The notes beneath the pieces were generated by a model. That model was not told the origin of the DNA. It worked only from the letters and a program-made list of their open reading frames with translations, and searched no databases. The position numbers and the translations under genes were made by a program. Shown here piece by piece: positions 22,705 to 34,336 of a stretch of DNA of 64,000 bases (position 1 is its first letter; each line of letters starts with the position of its first letter). This DNA is from Nyssa sinensis (Eukaryota; Streptophyta; Magnoliopsida; Cornales; Nyssaceae). Location: assembly GCA_008638375.1 (NCBI GenBank), contig CM018041.1, forward strand, positions 12,694,552-12,758,551. Reading direction: 5' to 3'.

Positions 22705-25027
22705 TGTAACATCCCATAATTTTAAGATAATATCAAATAATTATTTAATAAAATACATATTTTTTTATAATACTATATATTTTATTTACTGTGATGAATA
22801 TCAAGTTAGAAAAAGTTTAGAAGTTGTTGGAGTCCATTTAAACACAATAAATGAATGTGAGGGCAAAATAGTCATTCATCATCATCGCGGGTCTATGCGG
22901 ATGAGGTACTTGAGGGACATTGTAATAGAATTAAAATAAGCCTTATAAATCTAAGTAATGTAGTGAAATGGGTGGTGTAAATAATGGATGACCAAAAAAG
23001 GGTAGAAAAGCAAGGAAGGAAAGGTCACTTAATGAAAGGCAAAACTATAAATGATTAAAGTTAGGGTTTTATGGGTATAACTACCCAGCTGCCATCGCCT
23101 AGTAGCCCTTGGAGCTCATTTTTTAGATTTTCTTTCTCTCTCCACCCTCTCTACTCTCACGGCCAACCAAAGGAGCTGCAACTCCATTTTCTTCACTCTT
23201 TACTTTAAATCTTCAAAAGATCACGCTAAATCATGGGTTCTTTTCCATTTTTTAGGTTTCTACATCAAGATTCAAAACTAGGGTTTGAAGAAAATTGACA
23301 AAGATTAAACAAAGAAGCTAGGGTTTCATTATTCTTCATATAAGAGGTAGGGTTTCTATCCTAAAGTTGAGAATAGGATTATAGGGACATCTCTCATGAA
23401 TTTCGTGTATATATAATGCATCTTATATGTTTTTCATTGTTATCCATACCTATGTACCAACGAAAATGCATGTTCTTGATTTTATATGACTTAGATATTT
23501 ATGTTTTCTTAATCCCTATCATATAATCTCTATTCGATTCAAAAATGAGATTTTTATAAAATCATTTGCAATGTTTATTAACTATATCATTGATTTGAAA
23601 GAACTTGAATGTTGAGGTTGCATTATAGATTTTTGATAAAATGTCTATGAATAGAATTTTTGAGATTTTGGTTGAATAAAAGAATGTATGAAAACTTGTT
23701 ATACGCTAATAAATGAATACACTTGAAATACAACTACTTTTTCCATGACCCAACACCTTTGTATGAGTTAGGGATAGAGTCTCCCTTCGGTCTTAGGCTG
23801 CAAACCCTTGCGGGGTCGTTTTAGGGTTGATATTGGAATAGGGCCGATCTCGATGGAGTAGATATCGGAGTAGGACTAATTCCATTATTAGATCTAGGGT
23901 CATGTGGGGTTGATATCGGAGTAGGGTCATCCACGTACCTTTAATAATATTAAGGAAATACATTTAATGAAAATACACTCTTTGTTGGTGATTTTTTATA
24001 TGATTCATTGTACATCTATGCTTATGTTGTGCATTGTCGAAAATGCCTATCACCACTACACGAGCACATGCATACACGGTGCAACATCTCGTTCTCTTAT
24101 TGATTAGAATTCCTATAGATTAGTTATTTTAACCCATACCAGATGTAGGTACAGGCAGAGAGCACACGTGATGAAGAAATTATGTTTGAAGCCTTTTGGG
24201 ATGTCTTGATGAATTGAACTTGAAGGACCAACTACATATATTTTTCTCGTGATGATTCTCCATTTTGATTGTGTAAGCTCATGTAATAGTGGTTATATGT
24301 TAACCTTATAGGACTCAAGCTCTTTGACATGTAATCAAACTTAATGTATATTGAGATGTTTTGTACAGGATGGTGTAATGTGTTTTGGGGGCTAATTGAT
24401 GCTATGTATAATACCCATGTATCTTGTAAAATGATGTGATTTTAGGTTAGGAAATACTTTATTTATGCTATGTCAAATTTTGATGATGAATAAATTCAAA
24501 AAGTGGGTGAAAATAGTCACAAAATAGCAGGTTTAAGTGTTGGATGACCAAACTAATCAACTGGTATAGGTCTAGAGTCAATTGATAGCAATAGGAAGTA
24601 AAAGGCCTAAAAATTCTGAACTTTCAGTCGACTGAATGCGAGAACCAGTTGATTGAAAGTTGGTACTAGTCGACTGGAATGAATAGAATGCAAATTCTGT
24701 TATACACTCTGATGCTCAGACAACACTATTATTGGTATACCTTATTTACATTAAATGTCATTAACTTTTTTTTTTCCATTTACTTAAGACATTATAATGT
24801 AAATAAAAAGGTATCCTCCATTGGGAACTAAAAAAAATAAAAATCTGAAAACCTAATTCCTTAAGAATAAAAAGTGAACTCTGTCTTCTAAAAATAAAGT
24901 TTTGAAATTTCTAAAAATTGTGCCTTGCACCATAACTAGGTGGGTGGGCTATTCCATAGCTAAAATTTATTAAAAATCATTTTTAGAATATTGAATACAT
25001 AGGAAACAAAAAGCGAGACTTTTACAA
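22705..25027 (+). mobile_element. LTR inserted in the LINE, truncated at the duplication junction (copy A)
   Basis: It starts TGTAACATCCCATAATTTT, a standard plant gypsy LTR start. It is collinear with 60247-62571 but lacks the last 51 bp seen in copy B. No protein domain is present. It holds a TCGGAGTAGG-rich block (about 23820-23930) and repeated AGTCGACTG motifs near 24625 and 24665. Confidence 0.75.
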
Positions 25028-28000
25028 TCGAGAATTTATCAAAATGATCAGAATCGAAATAGAAAATAGAATAATATATATATATATATATATATTATAC
25101 AAATCACATAAGTATGTGAATTAGGAATCAAAGAAAACCATGGGCAAGCAGACTCAAATCGGTGGGCATTGGCACACTGAAATTAGAGAGAGAGAATGAG
25201 TGGAAGATGAGGTGTTGAGGGCTGAAGCATCTCAAGCTGCGTGGCAGCCGTGTAGCTACAGGTGTGCGTGTGTGAGATGACTGTGTAACAGGTGGCAATG
25301 CCACCAATTATAGACTCGGTTGAAGAAGAATTAGAAGGAAGAAATTAGGAAAGGAGAGAGAGAGATCCAGTCGCACAAAAGGGAGAAAAAAAATTTTAGA
25401 GAGAGAGAGAAAGGAACCGACTTTGGAGCAAACTGGAGAAAACACACAAACAGGTAACCAATTATACTTTGTTGCTTTAATTTTTACTCTATGCTGTTAT
25501 AGATCCAATTTTGAAATTATAGGAATCAAAGTATGAAAGAAAAACATGAAAACCAAGAACTTTAGTTACGGTCAACCATGGTAGATGTTTGTAGGTTGAT
25601 TTAATCTTGATTTTAAGATTGGGATTCAGTAGAGGACACCTCCAGGAGTCCAACAGGCTTTGAATCACACAAAACGGTTGAGAAACGGCCATTTGATGGC
25701 CGATTATTCTCTCGCTGGTGCAATGGCCGGAAAAACCAGAAATGGGTGTTGAAATCAATAACGTTTGGGTCCAAACTTGGTCCTAAAATACTTCTGGAAG
25801 TTCTATGGTTTGATTGGTATAGGAATAGTGGAGTTTGGACGTGAAATCCATGGAAAAAAAAAATGGAAGAAACCGTGCGGGTTGCACTGTTCCGGCGACA
25901 TGGCCGGAAAACCAACCGGAGAAGACACCGGAAAGTCGAGGGCCAAGTCGGGTTAAAACAAGACCAGGTTCGGGTCTAGATCGGGTCGGGACCCGACCGA
26001 ATCTAAACGGGGGTGACACGTGTCGTGTTATGTTTAAATTTTAAAATTTAAATTTAAACCAGTTGGTTCACCTTAATATTGGACCGGTTCAGGATTTTAG
26101 GTCTTGAACCCACTGGTTCAGACCGGATTTAATGGAAATTTCGAACCAGCCCCAGAATTTTGAGTAAATGTCACTGTTTCCCCAAATCAGAAAATTAATA
26201 AAATATGAAATTTTTCAAAAATGCCCCTAATTCAAAATTAGTCAAACGAAGTCCAAATGGGGCAAATAAATAGTCAATTTTTATTATCTCGAGCCTTGCG
26301 AACCCAATGGTGATGTCAAAATTATGAAAAGAGGTTTCGTGAATAAAGACACGTAAAGTACAAATGACAGTTTTGCCCTTTTCAATCCGAACGTCCGATT
26401 TAAGATCCGTAAAAGCCTAAACTTATTTTATTCGACATTCCGGATACAATGACGAGATCTAAATTAGTAATTAAGATACCGATAGCTATGATAGACATAT
26501 TTAAGACATATCATAGCATATATTAGTTATGACTATAGATTGAATATATTTCCAATGACAGGCACGTCAAAAGATATAGAAAGGAGATCATCAGAGTATT
26601 TGTTAATGGAGAATATGATACTAAGAAACCGAGGTAAGTAAATCTGAACTTTGCTATGTGGTTATTCCCAGCCAATCACATTCATTTCTACGTGCTGCCA
26701 AATTTGTACTCTATCACTACTTGATGTACTTGATTTGAGCCAATCGACTTGTGGTTATCGGATATGCCTGATCTTTGGATTTGACTTGCTTGCTTACATC
26801 GTTGTGAGATTGATCATTGATATTTGAGTATTCTTTGCACTATCATACCATGACCTAGTCTTGAGATATATCTTGTTGATAGAAATCTTGATATTCCACA
26901 CTTCGTGTTTTGTTAATTGTGATATCAATTGCTTTGTACAGTTGTACATCCTGTGTGAAATTTTGTTGGTCATGATATTTGGTATGTACCTGGGGTTGTG
27001 CTCAGCCACAATGGCCCATCCATTCACAGATTGCGTGGGGGAAAGACCCTTTGGGGTCTTGTATGTCCTTTGGGACTTGTAGAGAAAAGAGCTCTAACGC
27101 TTTTCAAAGAGCCCGAGGAACTGTGGCGGATCTGAGCATGCGTTTTAGTGGGGTATGCCGGGCCCTGGGTGATTCACGCATATCTGGGTTATTAGAACTC
27201 GATGATGATATATGTTTGGTATTCATTGAATGATCATATTCTATGTCCTGTGAATGATCATATTATTGCGATCATGTTATACTTTACTCGTTGATGATAT
27301 ATCGTTGATACTCGTTGGATGTTCATATTCTATGCAAGCATGTCATACTTTTGATTGGCTATCGTAATTGTTGTGGTAGCAGATTTTCATGATTGGCTAG
27401 ATCCCGGTTGTTGGATTCATTATTATTATCTTATTGTATCTTATTAGGGATAAGCCTTTTGGACCCTCGGGTCATTGTTGTACATCTTGGTGACTGGCTA
27501 TGTATTTCTTGTTACTCATTCGGCTGTTGGATATCTGTTATCCCTTTCTTCTATTATTCTTGTGAACTAACCCTGACCCATGACAAAGCTAGGAATTTAC
27601 TTACTGAGCTTGTTTAAGCTCATTCCATTTATTTAAGATTTTTCAGGTGACATCATGTGGGATGAAATGCAATGAGATAACTAGTGGAACTAGTGATGCA
27701 CAATGAACGACAATGACGATACAAACTTCAAGTTAAAGATCGAACGTGAACACTGTAAGGTTAACTTTAAGGCTATGCATTATAATGTTACATCATTAGT
27801 GATGAGGTTAGCCTAGTATGTCAGATCATTATGATTAAGTGGTACTTGGAGACATTATGATTGTTGATCATTGGAGATGAGTTTAACTAGCTGAACTTTC
27901 ATGGTGTGACTTCCGCTTTAAGTAATTCATTGATATAGAATGGTTGCATTAGAGCATGTATATTATACTTTAGAGATATTTGATGACTGATTCTAGACGT

Positions 28001-28195
28001 GCTCTGATGTGTTTGGATGAGTTGCATTCTTAATTCAAAAGATTTTAATTCCGTTGTTTTGACCCTACATTTAGAATGCAATTCATTGTGAAGTTGCCTT
28101 GGGTTGGTTACATTGTTGGTGGAGAAAAACTGACAAGGTGGCCAACTGGCATCACGTCCTCGAGATCCGCGTAGGGTGGGTTTCGGGTCGTGACA
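25028..28195 (+). mobile_element. Third large gypsy-type LTR, 5' end not resolved
   Basis: It ends GGGTTTCGGGTCGTGACA at 28195, matching the TGACA ends of plant gypsy LTRs. Inside are a TA run (25074-25095), GA-rich leader sequence, CAGGTAACC (25451), a GTCGGG-rich block (25950-26010) and TTTTTCAGGTGACATC (about 27640). The true LTR start was not found: sequence begins abruptly at the duplication junction. No protein domain is present. Confidence 0.6.
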
Positions 28196-28420
28196 GAAAG
28201 TATCAAACTTTGAGCAAATTGGAGCAGTGAATATAAAACAAAATTAAAAAATAAAATAAAGTTAATTAGGTCAAAATTATATCCCAAAATTACTAAAAAA
28301 ATCATTAACATTGCTTTAATTCTTACTAATCTAACTCTTGCACTGCACGATTAAGACCAAGTCAAAAAAAAAAATCATTCAAAGCACAGATGTGCAAAAG
28401 AAACATTAGAAGAAGCATAA
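28196..28420. other. Short AT-rich spacer left of the Tat element
   Basis: No gene is seen. It could be the continuation of the KNOX intron on the other side of the Tat insertion, but no KNOX exon is recognisable. The last five bases, CATAA (28416-28420), are the likely left target duplication. Confidence 0.4.
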
Positions 28421-29000
28421 TGATGTTGCACTTTCTGATCAGTGGGGGCTCCGTTCTTCGTCATCTGTCAAACACTTAGAGAATAGGATCAGAGAGCCAT
28501 CGGGTTAGCTCCAGTGGTAATCGCTCCGATGATGAAGTTAGTAAAATAAAGGAAGAACTGTAATTGAAAATAATTGAATGATTGTAATCGAAAAAACGCA
28601 CCTTAGGGTTTTATTTATAGGTTGCAGATTTCCTAAGTTGATTAGGATTCGGCCTTATAAAATAGGGATTCAATTGTTATCAAGTAATGAAAGTTACCAT
28701 GTTGATCACGATACTCCATGAGAACAGAAAATAAATGATATTCATGAATGGCAATTTCCTTGTTACGCACTTCTTCCTTATTCTTAGGCCGGCAGTGTAC
28801 CTGAGGCGGTGATTAGTTCTGGACCCCTTCTTGTGAGTGCTCAATAACTTCTATTCTGAAGATGAGATCGGAGGCTGTGGGGAACTCCGAGCAAGGAAGT
28901 TCTAGAGCCCTCATGCAATCTGTTCTGAATAGGTGGGCTTCGGATGCTCTGCATGTACACATGCCGCACAAAGGCTAGTTTGTCATTTTATAATATAACA
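28421..29000 (-). repeat. Left (3') LTR of the Tat element, with adjacent polypurine tract
   Basis: 580 bp, homologous to 6527-7110 and 41161-41741. The plus-strand CCCCCC run at 29007-29012 reads as AGGGGGGAG on the minus strand directly before the LTR, as expected for the polypurine primer of plus-strand cDNA synthesis. This fixes the element on the minus strand. Confidence 0.85.
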
Positions 29001-29436
29001 GTTACTCCCCCCTGAGCCTTAGTTTAGCGCACTGCGTGACTGAGGCTGTGGGCTTCCGAAAATTCATGTGTTTGTGTCCACACGGCTTGCCCCTTCATTT
29101 CCCCAGGTGACCGTTGATGTGGCATTTATTAACCTGTTGCCTTTTGGGCTTTTGAGGCCATCATTTCTTCTAACCGCCACAACAGTTCGGCTTGAAGGGC
29201 CCCTATTTCAAAAACCTATACAAAGAGGGGAAGGGGGTACGCGTATGCCCTTCCCTTCATCATTTTATCACTTTGAGCAATTAAACACTTAGCCGTCAAG
29301 TCAGAGTGATTAGAAAGTTTAAAGAGATCGTCATCGCTCAAGGTTTCTGTCTCCGGTAGGACTTTAGGTTTGGTTTTGTCTTTTTCCTTGTTCTTTCCTT
29401 CCTTTAATTCTTCTCCTCCTCTGTTTCTTTTTAACA

Positions 29437-31377
29437 ATGTCGACCTTAGATGCCCTGTCTGGCCTGGGTTATGGTTCGGAGAATTTATCTGAATCAACCG
29501 TGCCATCACAAATTCATATCATAGGCAGTAGTCCTTCCGGTGATGCCGAAAATAGAATAGTAGTGTCCCCATTAGTTGAGTCTCCCTCTAGTCCTGAACT
29601 TAAGATTGTAAATGCTTTTATTGAACCTAAGAATAGAATGTGGGAGACTTCTAGTAGGCCTTCCCAACTAAAGGAAGAAGAAAGCGCCATTACTCAAGAC
29701 ATGTTAAATGATCTGAGGGCTGCTTTCGACTTCCTTTAGAATGTAACTTGCAGAGCCCCTAACTCCTTGGATCATCCTTCCAACGTTGGTCCAGGTGAGA
29801 TTTGTGTCTATCTCGAGTGGTTCGAGATGGGACTTAGGTTTCCCCTTCCTTCTTTAGTTAGGTAGTTCTTCGAGTGGTTAATATCTGTTCTGCCGATCTC
29901 AATGTCAACAGTTGGAGGCATCTGTTGGGTTTTATAGTACTAAGGCATCTGAACGGCATCGAGGTAAACCTTGACTTGATCCGTAGCAATATGGATCTGA
30001 AGTATCTAAGGTCAGAGGGCTTATTTTACATGTCCTTCGACAAAGAGTTCAGACCTCTCTCATCGGTACCTACTTCCAACAAGACATGGAAGAAGTGGTA
30101 CTTTTTGTGGGAGGAGGATGGGTGCTAGAAGACTTCAAGGACCAGACCTCGACATTTCCCCGAAGTACCGGGTTTAAAGGTGAGGTCCCCCTCTTGGTTT
30201 AATTTCACCTATGTATTTGTGCTTTTTATTTCTTCAATTTTTTGTCTAATCCTTGCATCCTATGGCTTCTGTGCAGATAAAAGGGTGTGAAAGAGGTCGG
30301 TATTCACCGCAAACCTTCAGGACAAGTACCGAGGACTTCTTCAGACCAACAACAAAGCTCATACCACCGTCCTCACTCCCAAAAATTTGATGGAGGCCCA
30401 CTTAACATCAACTAGGGTTGGAAACCTGAAGAAGTCCGTGATGTCCAAGTGGGCACCAAGCAAAAGAAAAAGACGGTGGGGGAAACCTCTTCTCTTGCTG
30501 ACCCACATCTGCAAGTGAAGAGGAGGAGGCTCCTTTCCAACTCCCCAGATCGCACTCCGACTGAGGACATGAGAAAGCCTTCCGCTCTAACGTCTGCACT
30601 TTTTCCTGCCCTCAAGGTGTCGACCAAGCGAAGGGGGAAAGGGAAAGCAGCTACTGCTGCTGTTGAGGCACCCGATGACTCCGGCTACCTAGTCGCGAAA
30701 AGGGCTTTTGACGAGTTCTGGGCTTCAGGCCCAAAGAAATATAAAGGTCAGAAGGCGGAGAAGATTGCCACAGATCTGCTAACCCTCCAACTGAGGGTAA
30801 CTTCCAAACTCTTACCCTTTTTCTTTTGTGTTTTGATATTTTACTTGTTCTGAATTGTCTGTTTTCTACTTTTCAGACTATGCATGGCCTTGCTGCCATT
30901 GTAGAGGCTTCTGCAAATTTGAAGTTGATTGATAACCTCCAATCCGAGCTGGATGAGGCCAGGCTGCAGTTAGGGATAGTCTAGTCCACTACTACTACTG
31001 TTGAGGAGAAGTTGAAGGAGGCTACGAACTCCTTGTCCATCATGGAGCCTGAACGGGACTCCCTTGCTCAAAAGTTGGAGGACCTCTAGAAGACATTTGA
31101 AAACTTCCAGTCCTCCTCCATCTAGAAGACCAAAGATACAATCAAATCTGCCAAGGCCCAGACCGAAGCAAAGATGAAGGCTGAGGTTGAGGAAATGGGT
31201 GGAGAGCTGATCAAGCATGGGTATAATACCTTCAGATCTAAGCTCCTCACGAAGTACCCCGACCTTGATCTAACCAGGATAGACGAAGCTGAAGTCCCTC
31301 CTAGTGAGACCGAGGTGCGAGACGATGATGTTGAGGCAGCCCCTCCCGAACTTGCCTCAGTAGATGCATCTGCTTAA
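29437..31377 (+). pseudogene. Antisense gene of the Tat element (putative gypsy-type transposon family, PF04195-like)
   Basis: It begins MSTLDALSGLGYGSENL and is read opposite to pol. The conserved core is CVYLEWFEMGLRFPLPSLVR, then ADLNVNSWRHLLGFIVLRHL and KTWKKWYFLWEEDGW-like. The core resembles the plant family annotated as putative gypsy-type transposon protein, known as an antisense frame between pol and the 3' LTR in some Tat elements. Two introns with GT...AG ends are likely: about 30180-30276 and 30796-30877. A long coiled-coil tail follows, ending PPELASVDASA. Frame breaks near 29740 and 29870 and several TAG codons in the tail (most explicable as CAG to TAG) show decay. Its role is unknown; no catalytic motif is seen. 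Confidence 0.75.
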
Positions 31378-31938
31378 GCTAATATGGATGCAGTGTGCTG
31401 AGTTTCAAGAAAATGAAGAAGAGGAAGAAGAGAGTGATCTCGACATAGTGGATTCTTCTTCATTCATGATGCTTCAGAAATGGCTTGAACCAGTATTAGA
31501 CTTAGGGTTTTTGTACTTTTATTTTTTCCCTTTGTAATCTTCAAAACTTGTGTACTTTTTGGATTAATTATTAATGAAATTGACTTTTTCTAGAACTTGT
31601 GCACTTTTTCATATAATGAAATCTCCAAAGAAATAATACTTATGAGTTGTTATGGATGTTGTTGTGGATGTCAGTGTGTTGACTGCTTTGGATATACCGA
31701 GCTTATAAATTTGCAATAGATAACAGCATCTCTTCAGATTAGCACTGCTCTGAGGCTTAAACCATGGATTCCCTATCTTTAAAACTTGTAATTAAACCAA
31801 GTAAAAATGTTCAGGAATTAGATTAGCTTTCAAGCTTCAAATTTCTCTTCGCAATTGGATCTAAGTCGGACTGATAACTGATTTCTGAGCGAAAATACTC
31901 ACAATTAAGTAGGCACAACAACTGATCTAGCCTTCTGT
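31378..31938 (+). other. 3' region of the Tat antisense gene
   Basis: It contains an acidic-codon stretch (GAAGAAGAGGAAGAAGAG) just after the stop, then T-rich sequence with AATTATTAATGAAATTG (about 31565) as possible poly(A) signals. It ends with TGT (31936-31938), the left copy of the CACTA target duplication. Confidence 0.5.
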
Positions 31939-31978
31939 CACTACAGGAAAAGGCACTATTAGCGACGCACGTGATGAA

Positions 31979-32115
31979 CTATTGTGCCCACCCACCAACA
32001 GGCTTCAGCAAGCCCTCAGGTAGCTCAATCTGAAGTCGCGAGCCCCCTGCTGCCTCCATCTGTGCTTACAAATGCCGATTCTTCGACCTACCGCGCCCTC
32101 GTCTAGAGGTGGTGG
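31979..32115 (-). pseudogene. Truncated TnpA-like first exon near the left end of the CACTA
   Basis: One minus-strand frame reads RRGRGRSKNRHL, a stop, then QMEAAGGSRLQIELPEGLLK and PVGGWAQ followed by a stop 27 bp before the conserved ATTAGCGACG end motif. Arg-Gly-rich sequence and an IELPxGLxxPVG-like segment are reminiscent of the start of the En/Spm second-gene family (Transposase_24). The remainder of the gene is deleted. Confidence 0.4.
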
Positions 32116-32317
32116 CCGAAGCCTTAGAAAAAATAAAATAGAAACAATTAGTACCATATTTATATAATCATTAATACAAAGTGGAACTATGCATACCATT
32201 AATGGCAAGATCGATCGACCCTGCAGAGGAAGGCGAAGGGGTCAATGGGTCCACCGGAGCTGTGCGTATGCGTGAGCCTGGTCCAACCATATCTAAAAAG
32301 AATGTTTAAAAGTAAAT

Positions 32318-32470
32318 TCCATTACATCAAAAAAATTAAAATCCATTACATTATAAAATTGAATATCCATTACATCATAAAAATGAAAATCCATTACATC
32401 ATAAAAATTAAAATCTATTACATCATAAAATTGAATATCCATTACATCATAAAAATGAAAATCCATTACA
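32318..32470. repeat. 24-bp tandem repeat in the CACTA
   Basis: About six copies of a unit with the core ATTACATCATAAAAATGAAA alternating with ATTACATCATAAAATTGAAT. The 24-base period keeps both strands open, so apparent frames here are artefacts. It lies between the transposase stop and the TnpA remnant. Confidence 0.9.
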
Positions 32471-32502
32471 CTTGATCCTAACATATGTAACACCTATTAT
32501 AA

Positions 32503-32796
32503 TTATTCATCTGAGTCGGTATCATCATCTGAACTTGAATTTTCTTCATTCTTGGTACAATACTCTAATAATGTCTCAGCATCAAAATCATTGTCCTCGT
32601 CATCATCATCATTAATGAACGTTGCATCCCTCGGATCTAATTGTGTGGTACTGGTGACGTCGGAAGCTACGACATGATCTGGTTCTACATTAATTCTATT
32701 CAACCGATATGAACTAACATCTTCCTGATCATGCCGGACAACACCATTGTGGGCAGTTTGAGACTCTTCTTGTAGTGCCTCCTCAATCCTCTCCAA
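32503..32796 (-). pseudogene. Acidic C-terminal tail of the CACTA transposase
   Basis: 97 codons ending in runs of Asp/Glu/Ser (DDDDEDNDFD...SSSDDDTDSDE). An acidic tail directly after the DUF4216 region is common in CACTA TNP2 proteins. A stop separates it from the upstream part at about 32797, though the two overlap in different frames, so either a splice or a frameshift lies here. Confidence 0.65.
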
Positions 32797-33286
32797 CTTC
32801 TAGGACATCATAAACATTTTTAGTTCTTATTTTTTGGACAACATGCCAATTACCTCTTATTTTTGTGTCTTTCAAATAGAAAACTTGTTCTGTAACCGAT
32901 GCCAAAACATACGGATCATCTTTAAATGTCGTACGTGACGTATTAACACTTATGAAGTGCTTATCGATCTGCATTCCAGTCTTCTTATTACTTACATCCC
33001 ACCAATCATATTTAAAAATATACACAGAATGACCGTAGCAATAATGTAATTGTATGATGTCTTGTAAAACACCATAGTACTCTACTGTTTGTCCTGCGTC
33101 ACCATCTCCCTGAACAAGGACCCCGCTATTTTGTGTTCGTTGAATGACCTCACGTTCCCTCATGTGAAATCGAACACCATCAACAATTAAACCGATGTAG
33201 CGGGATATCCTTTGATTAGGACCACATGCCAAGGAATATAATTGATCGTACGCCTCAGGAGATTGTTGGTGGCATAATAGCTTCAT
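32783..33286 (-). CDS. CACTA transposase, DUF4216-type segment
   Basis: An uninterrupted 167-codon frame containing SRYIGLIVDGVRFHMRERE, then VEYYGVLQDIIQLHY, VYIFKYDWWDVSNKKTG and a DPYVLASVTEQVFYLKD region ending RGNWHVVQKI. The YYGxLxxIxxLxY and FKCDWWD-like motifs mark the DUF4216 domain of plant CACTA transposases. It is an exon or segment of the same transposase gene rather than a free-standing protein. It still reads open in copy B; the copy A counterpart is outside the window. Confidence 0.8.
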   Translation of the reverse strand: MKLLCHQQSPEAYDQLYSLACGPNQRISRYIGLIVDGVRFHMREREVIQRTQNSGVLVQGDGDAGQTVEYYGVLQDIIQLHYCYGHSVYIFKYDWWDVSNKKTGMQIDKHFISVNTSRTTFKDDPYVLASVTEQVFYLKDTKIRGNWHVVQKIRTKNVYDVLEVGED

Positions 33287-33349
33287 CTATTAATTCAATA
33301 CAAGTACAAAATTAATTGAATACAAATGCATAAAGTAATACAATTACAA

Positions 33350-34336
33350 TTAATTGAAACATTGTCTTACACGTTCTCCGAACCACTTTAGAAATAAATT
33401 TTGTTGTGTTTGCTCTAGATCAGAACTTGATACATTTTCTCTCTGAAGCTCGATTATATGCTCACTACATAAGATGAGATATGTTATATGTAACTTACAT
33501 TTGTGTACTAACGTAGTATTGCAATGATTTCGATAAAATTCCTTCAAATATGGCAATGTCTCATCGCAGTTGTTGAGCACGGTGTAGTGGGCTTTTTCCA
33601 ACTCTTAAGGATGACACCATTCATATATACGGGCACCTATTGGCCGCATATTTTGATTAAACACCGTAAGGCCAGTTCGTTGCTGCCCGTGGACCACTAT
33701 CAGAATTTCTCTCTTGACGATTAAACCTTGTCTCAATATCTTCAAGATGCATAGAGCAGAAGGTAAGACATTCAGCATCAATGTAAGCCTTAGCAATTGA
33801 CCCTTCCGGTCGTACTTTGTTACTCACATATTACTTCAATGTATGCAAATATCTGTTTTAATAATTAATCAGTTATACATTAAAATAGTTAGGATAGATA
33901 GATAACACAATTCATAAAATTAAATGTACCTTTCTGTTGGATACATCCAACTGTATTGGACAGGTCCGCTAATTTTTGCCTCATGAAGCAAATGCACAGC
34001 TAGGTGGACCATTACATCAAAGAAAGCTGCAGGGAAAATCTTTTCCAACTTGCAAAGGATCATGACAACATCCCTTTCGAGTTTCTCCAGTACTTCCAAA
34101 TTCAACGTCTTCGCACACAATTCTCTAAAGAAACAGCCTAGCTCAGTCAATGTAGTTGATATGTCATCGGTGACATATCCACGTAGTGCAACCGGAAGAA
34201 GTCGTTGTAAAAGCACATGGCAGTCATGACTCTTTAATCCGGATATTTTTCCATCTATAACATTTACACATCGAGATATATTCGATGCGTATCCATCTGG
34301 AAACTTCATCGATTTGAACCACTCGCAAATCATCAT
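33350..34336 (-). pseudogene. CACTA transposase, DUF4218 region and downstream exon
   Basis: The frame at 33920-34336 has SMKFPDGYASNISRCVN, LKSHDCHVLLQRLLPVALR and FFDVMVHLAVHLLHEAKISG...QYSWMYPTERY, the DUF4218 hallmark. A likely intron follows (GTACATTTAA near 33929 to AAAACAG near 33857). It is followed by RPEGSIAKAYIDAECLTFCS-like sequence and a frame to 33350. An in-frame stop (TGA, possibly from CGA) precedes the DUF4218 frame at 34337-34339, and a TAA occurs soon after the intron. The gene is therefore broken. Confidence 0.8.

Larger units (their letters stand above)
1..25027 (+). repeat. Copy A of a large direct duplication
   Basis: This stretch is collinear with 34630-62571. It holds the same CACTA right half, Tat pol remnant, KNOX fragment, MITE pair, short proline-rich gene, nested LTRs and LINE remnant, in the same orientation. 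Differences are scattered substitutions (about 1-3% where compared by eye), microsatellite length changes, small indels of about 30 bp, and one 2972-bp LTR present only in copy B. Homology stops at 25027, inside an LTR that continues normally in copy B. The left end of copy A is outside the window. Confidence 0.95.

Noticed and set aside
22631..22939. 102-codon frame conserved in both copies (also 60173-60481)
   Set aside because: It crosses the LINE/LTR boundary, so it is a chance fusion of two transposon sequences.
28300..28420. Possible tRNA or KNOX exon in the spacer
   Set aside because: No cloverleaf and no KNOX-like residues; AT-rich sequence only.
32245..32493. Open frames on both strands with repeated IHYIIK or FYDVMD units
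   Set aside because: Direct consequence of a 24-bp tandem repeat with no stops in some frames; not a gene.
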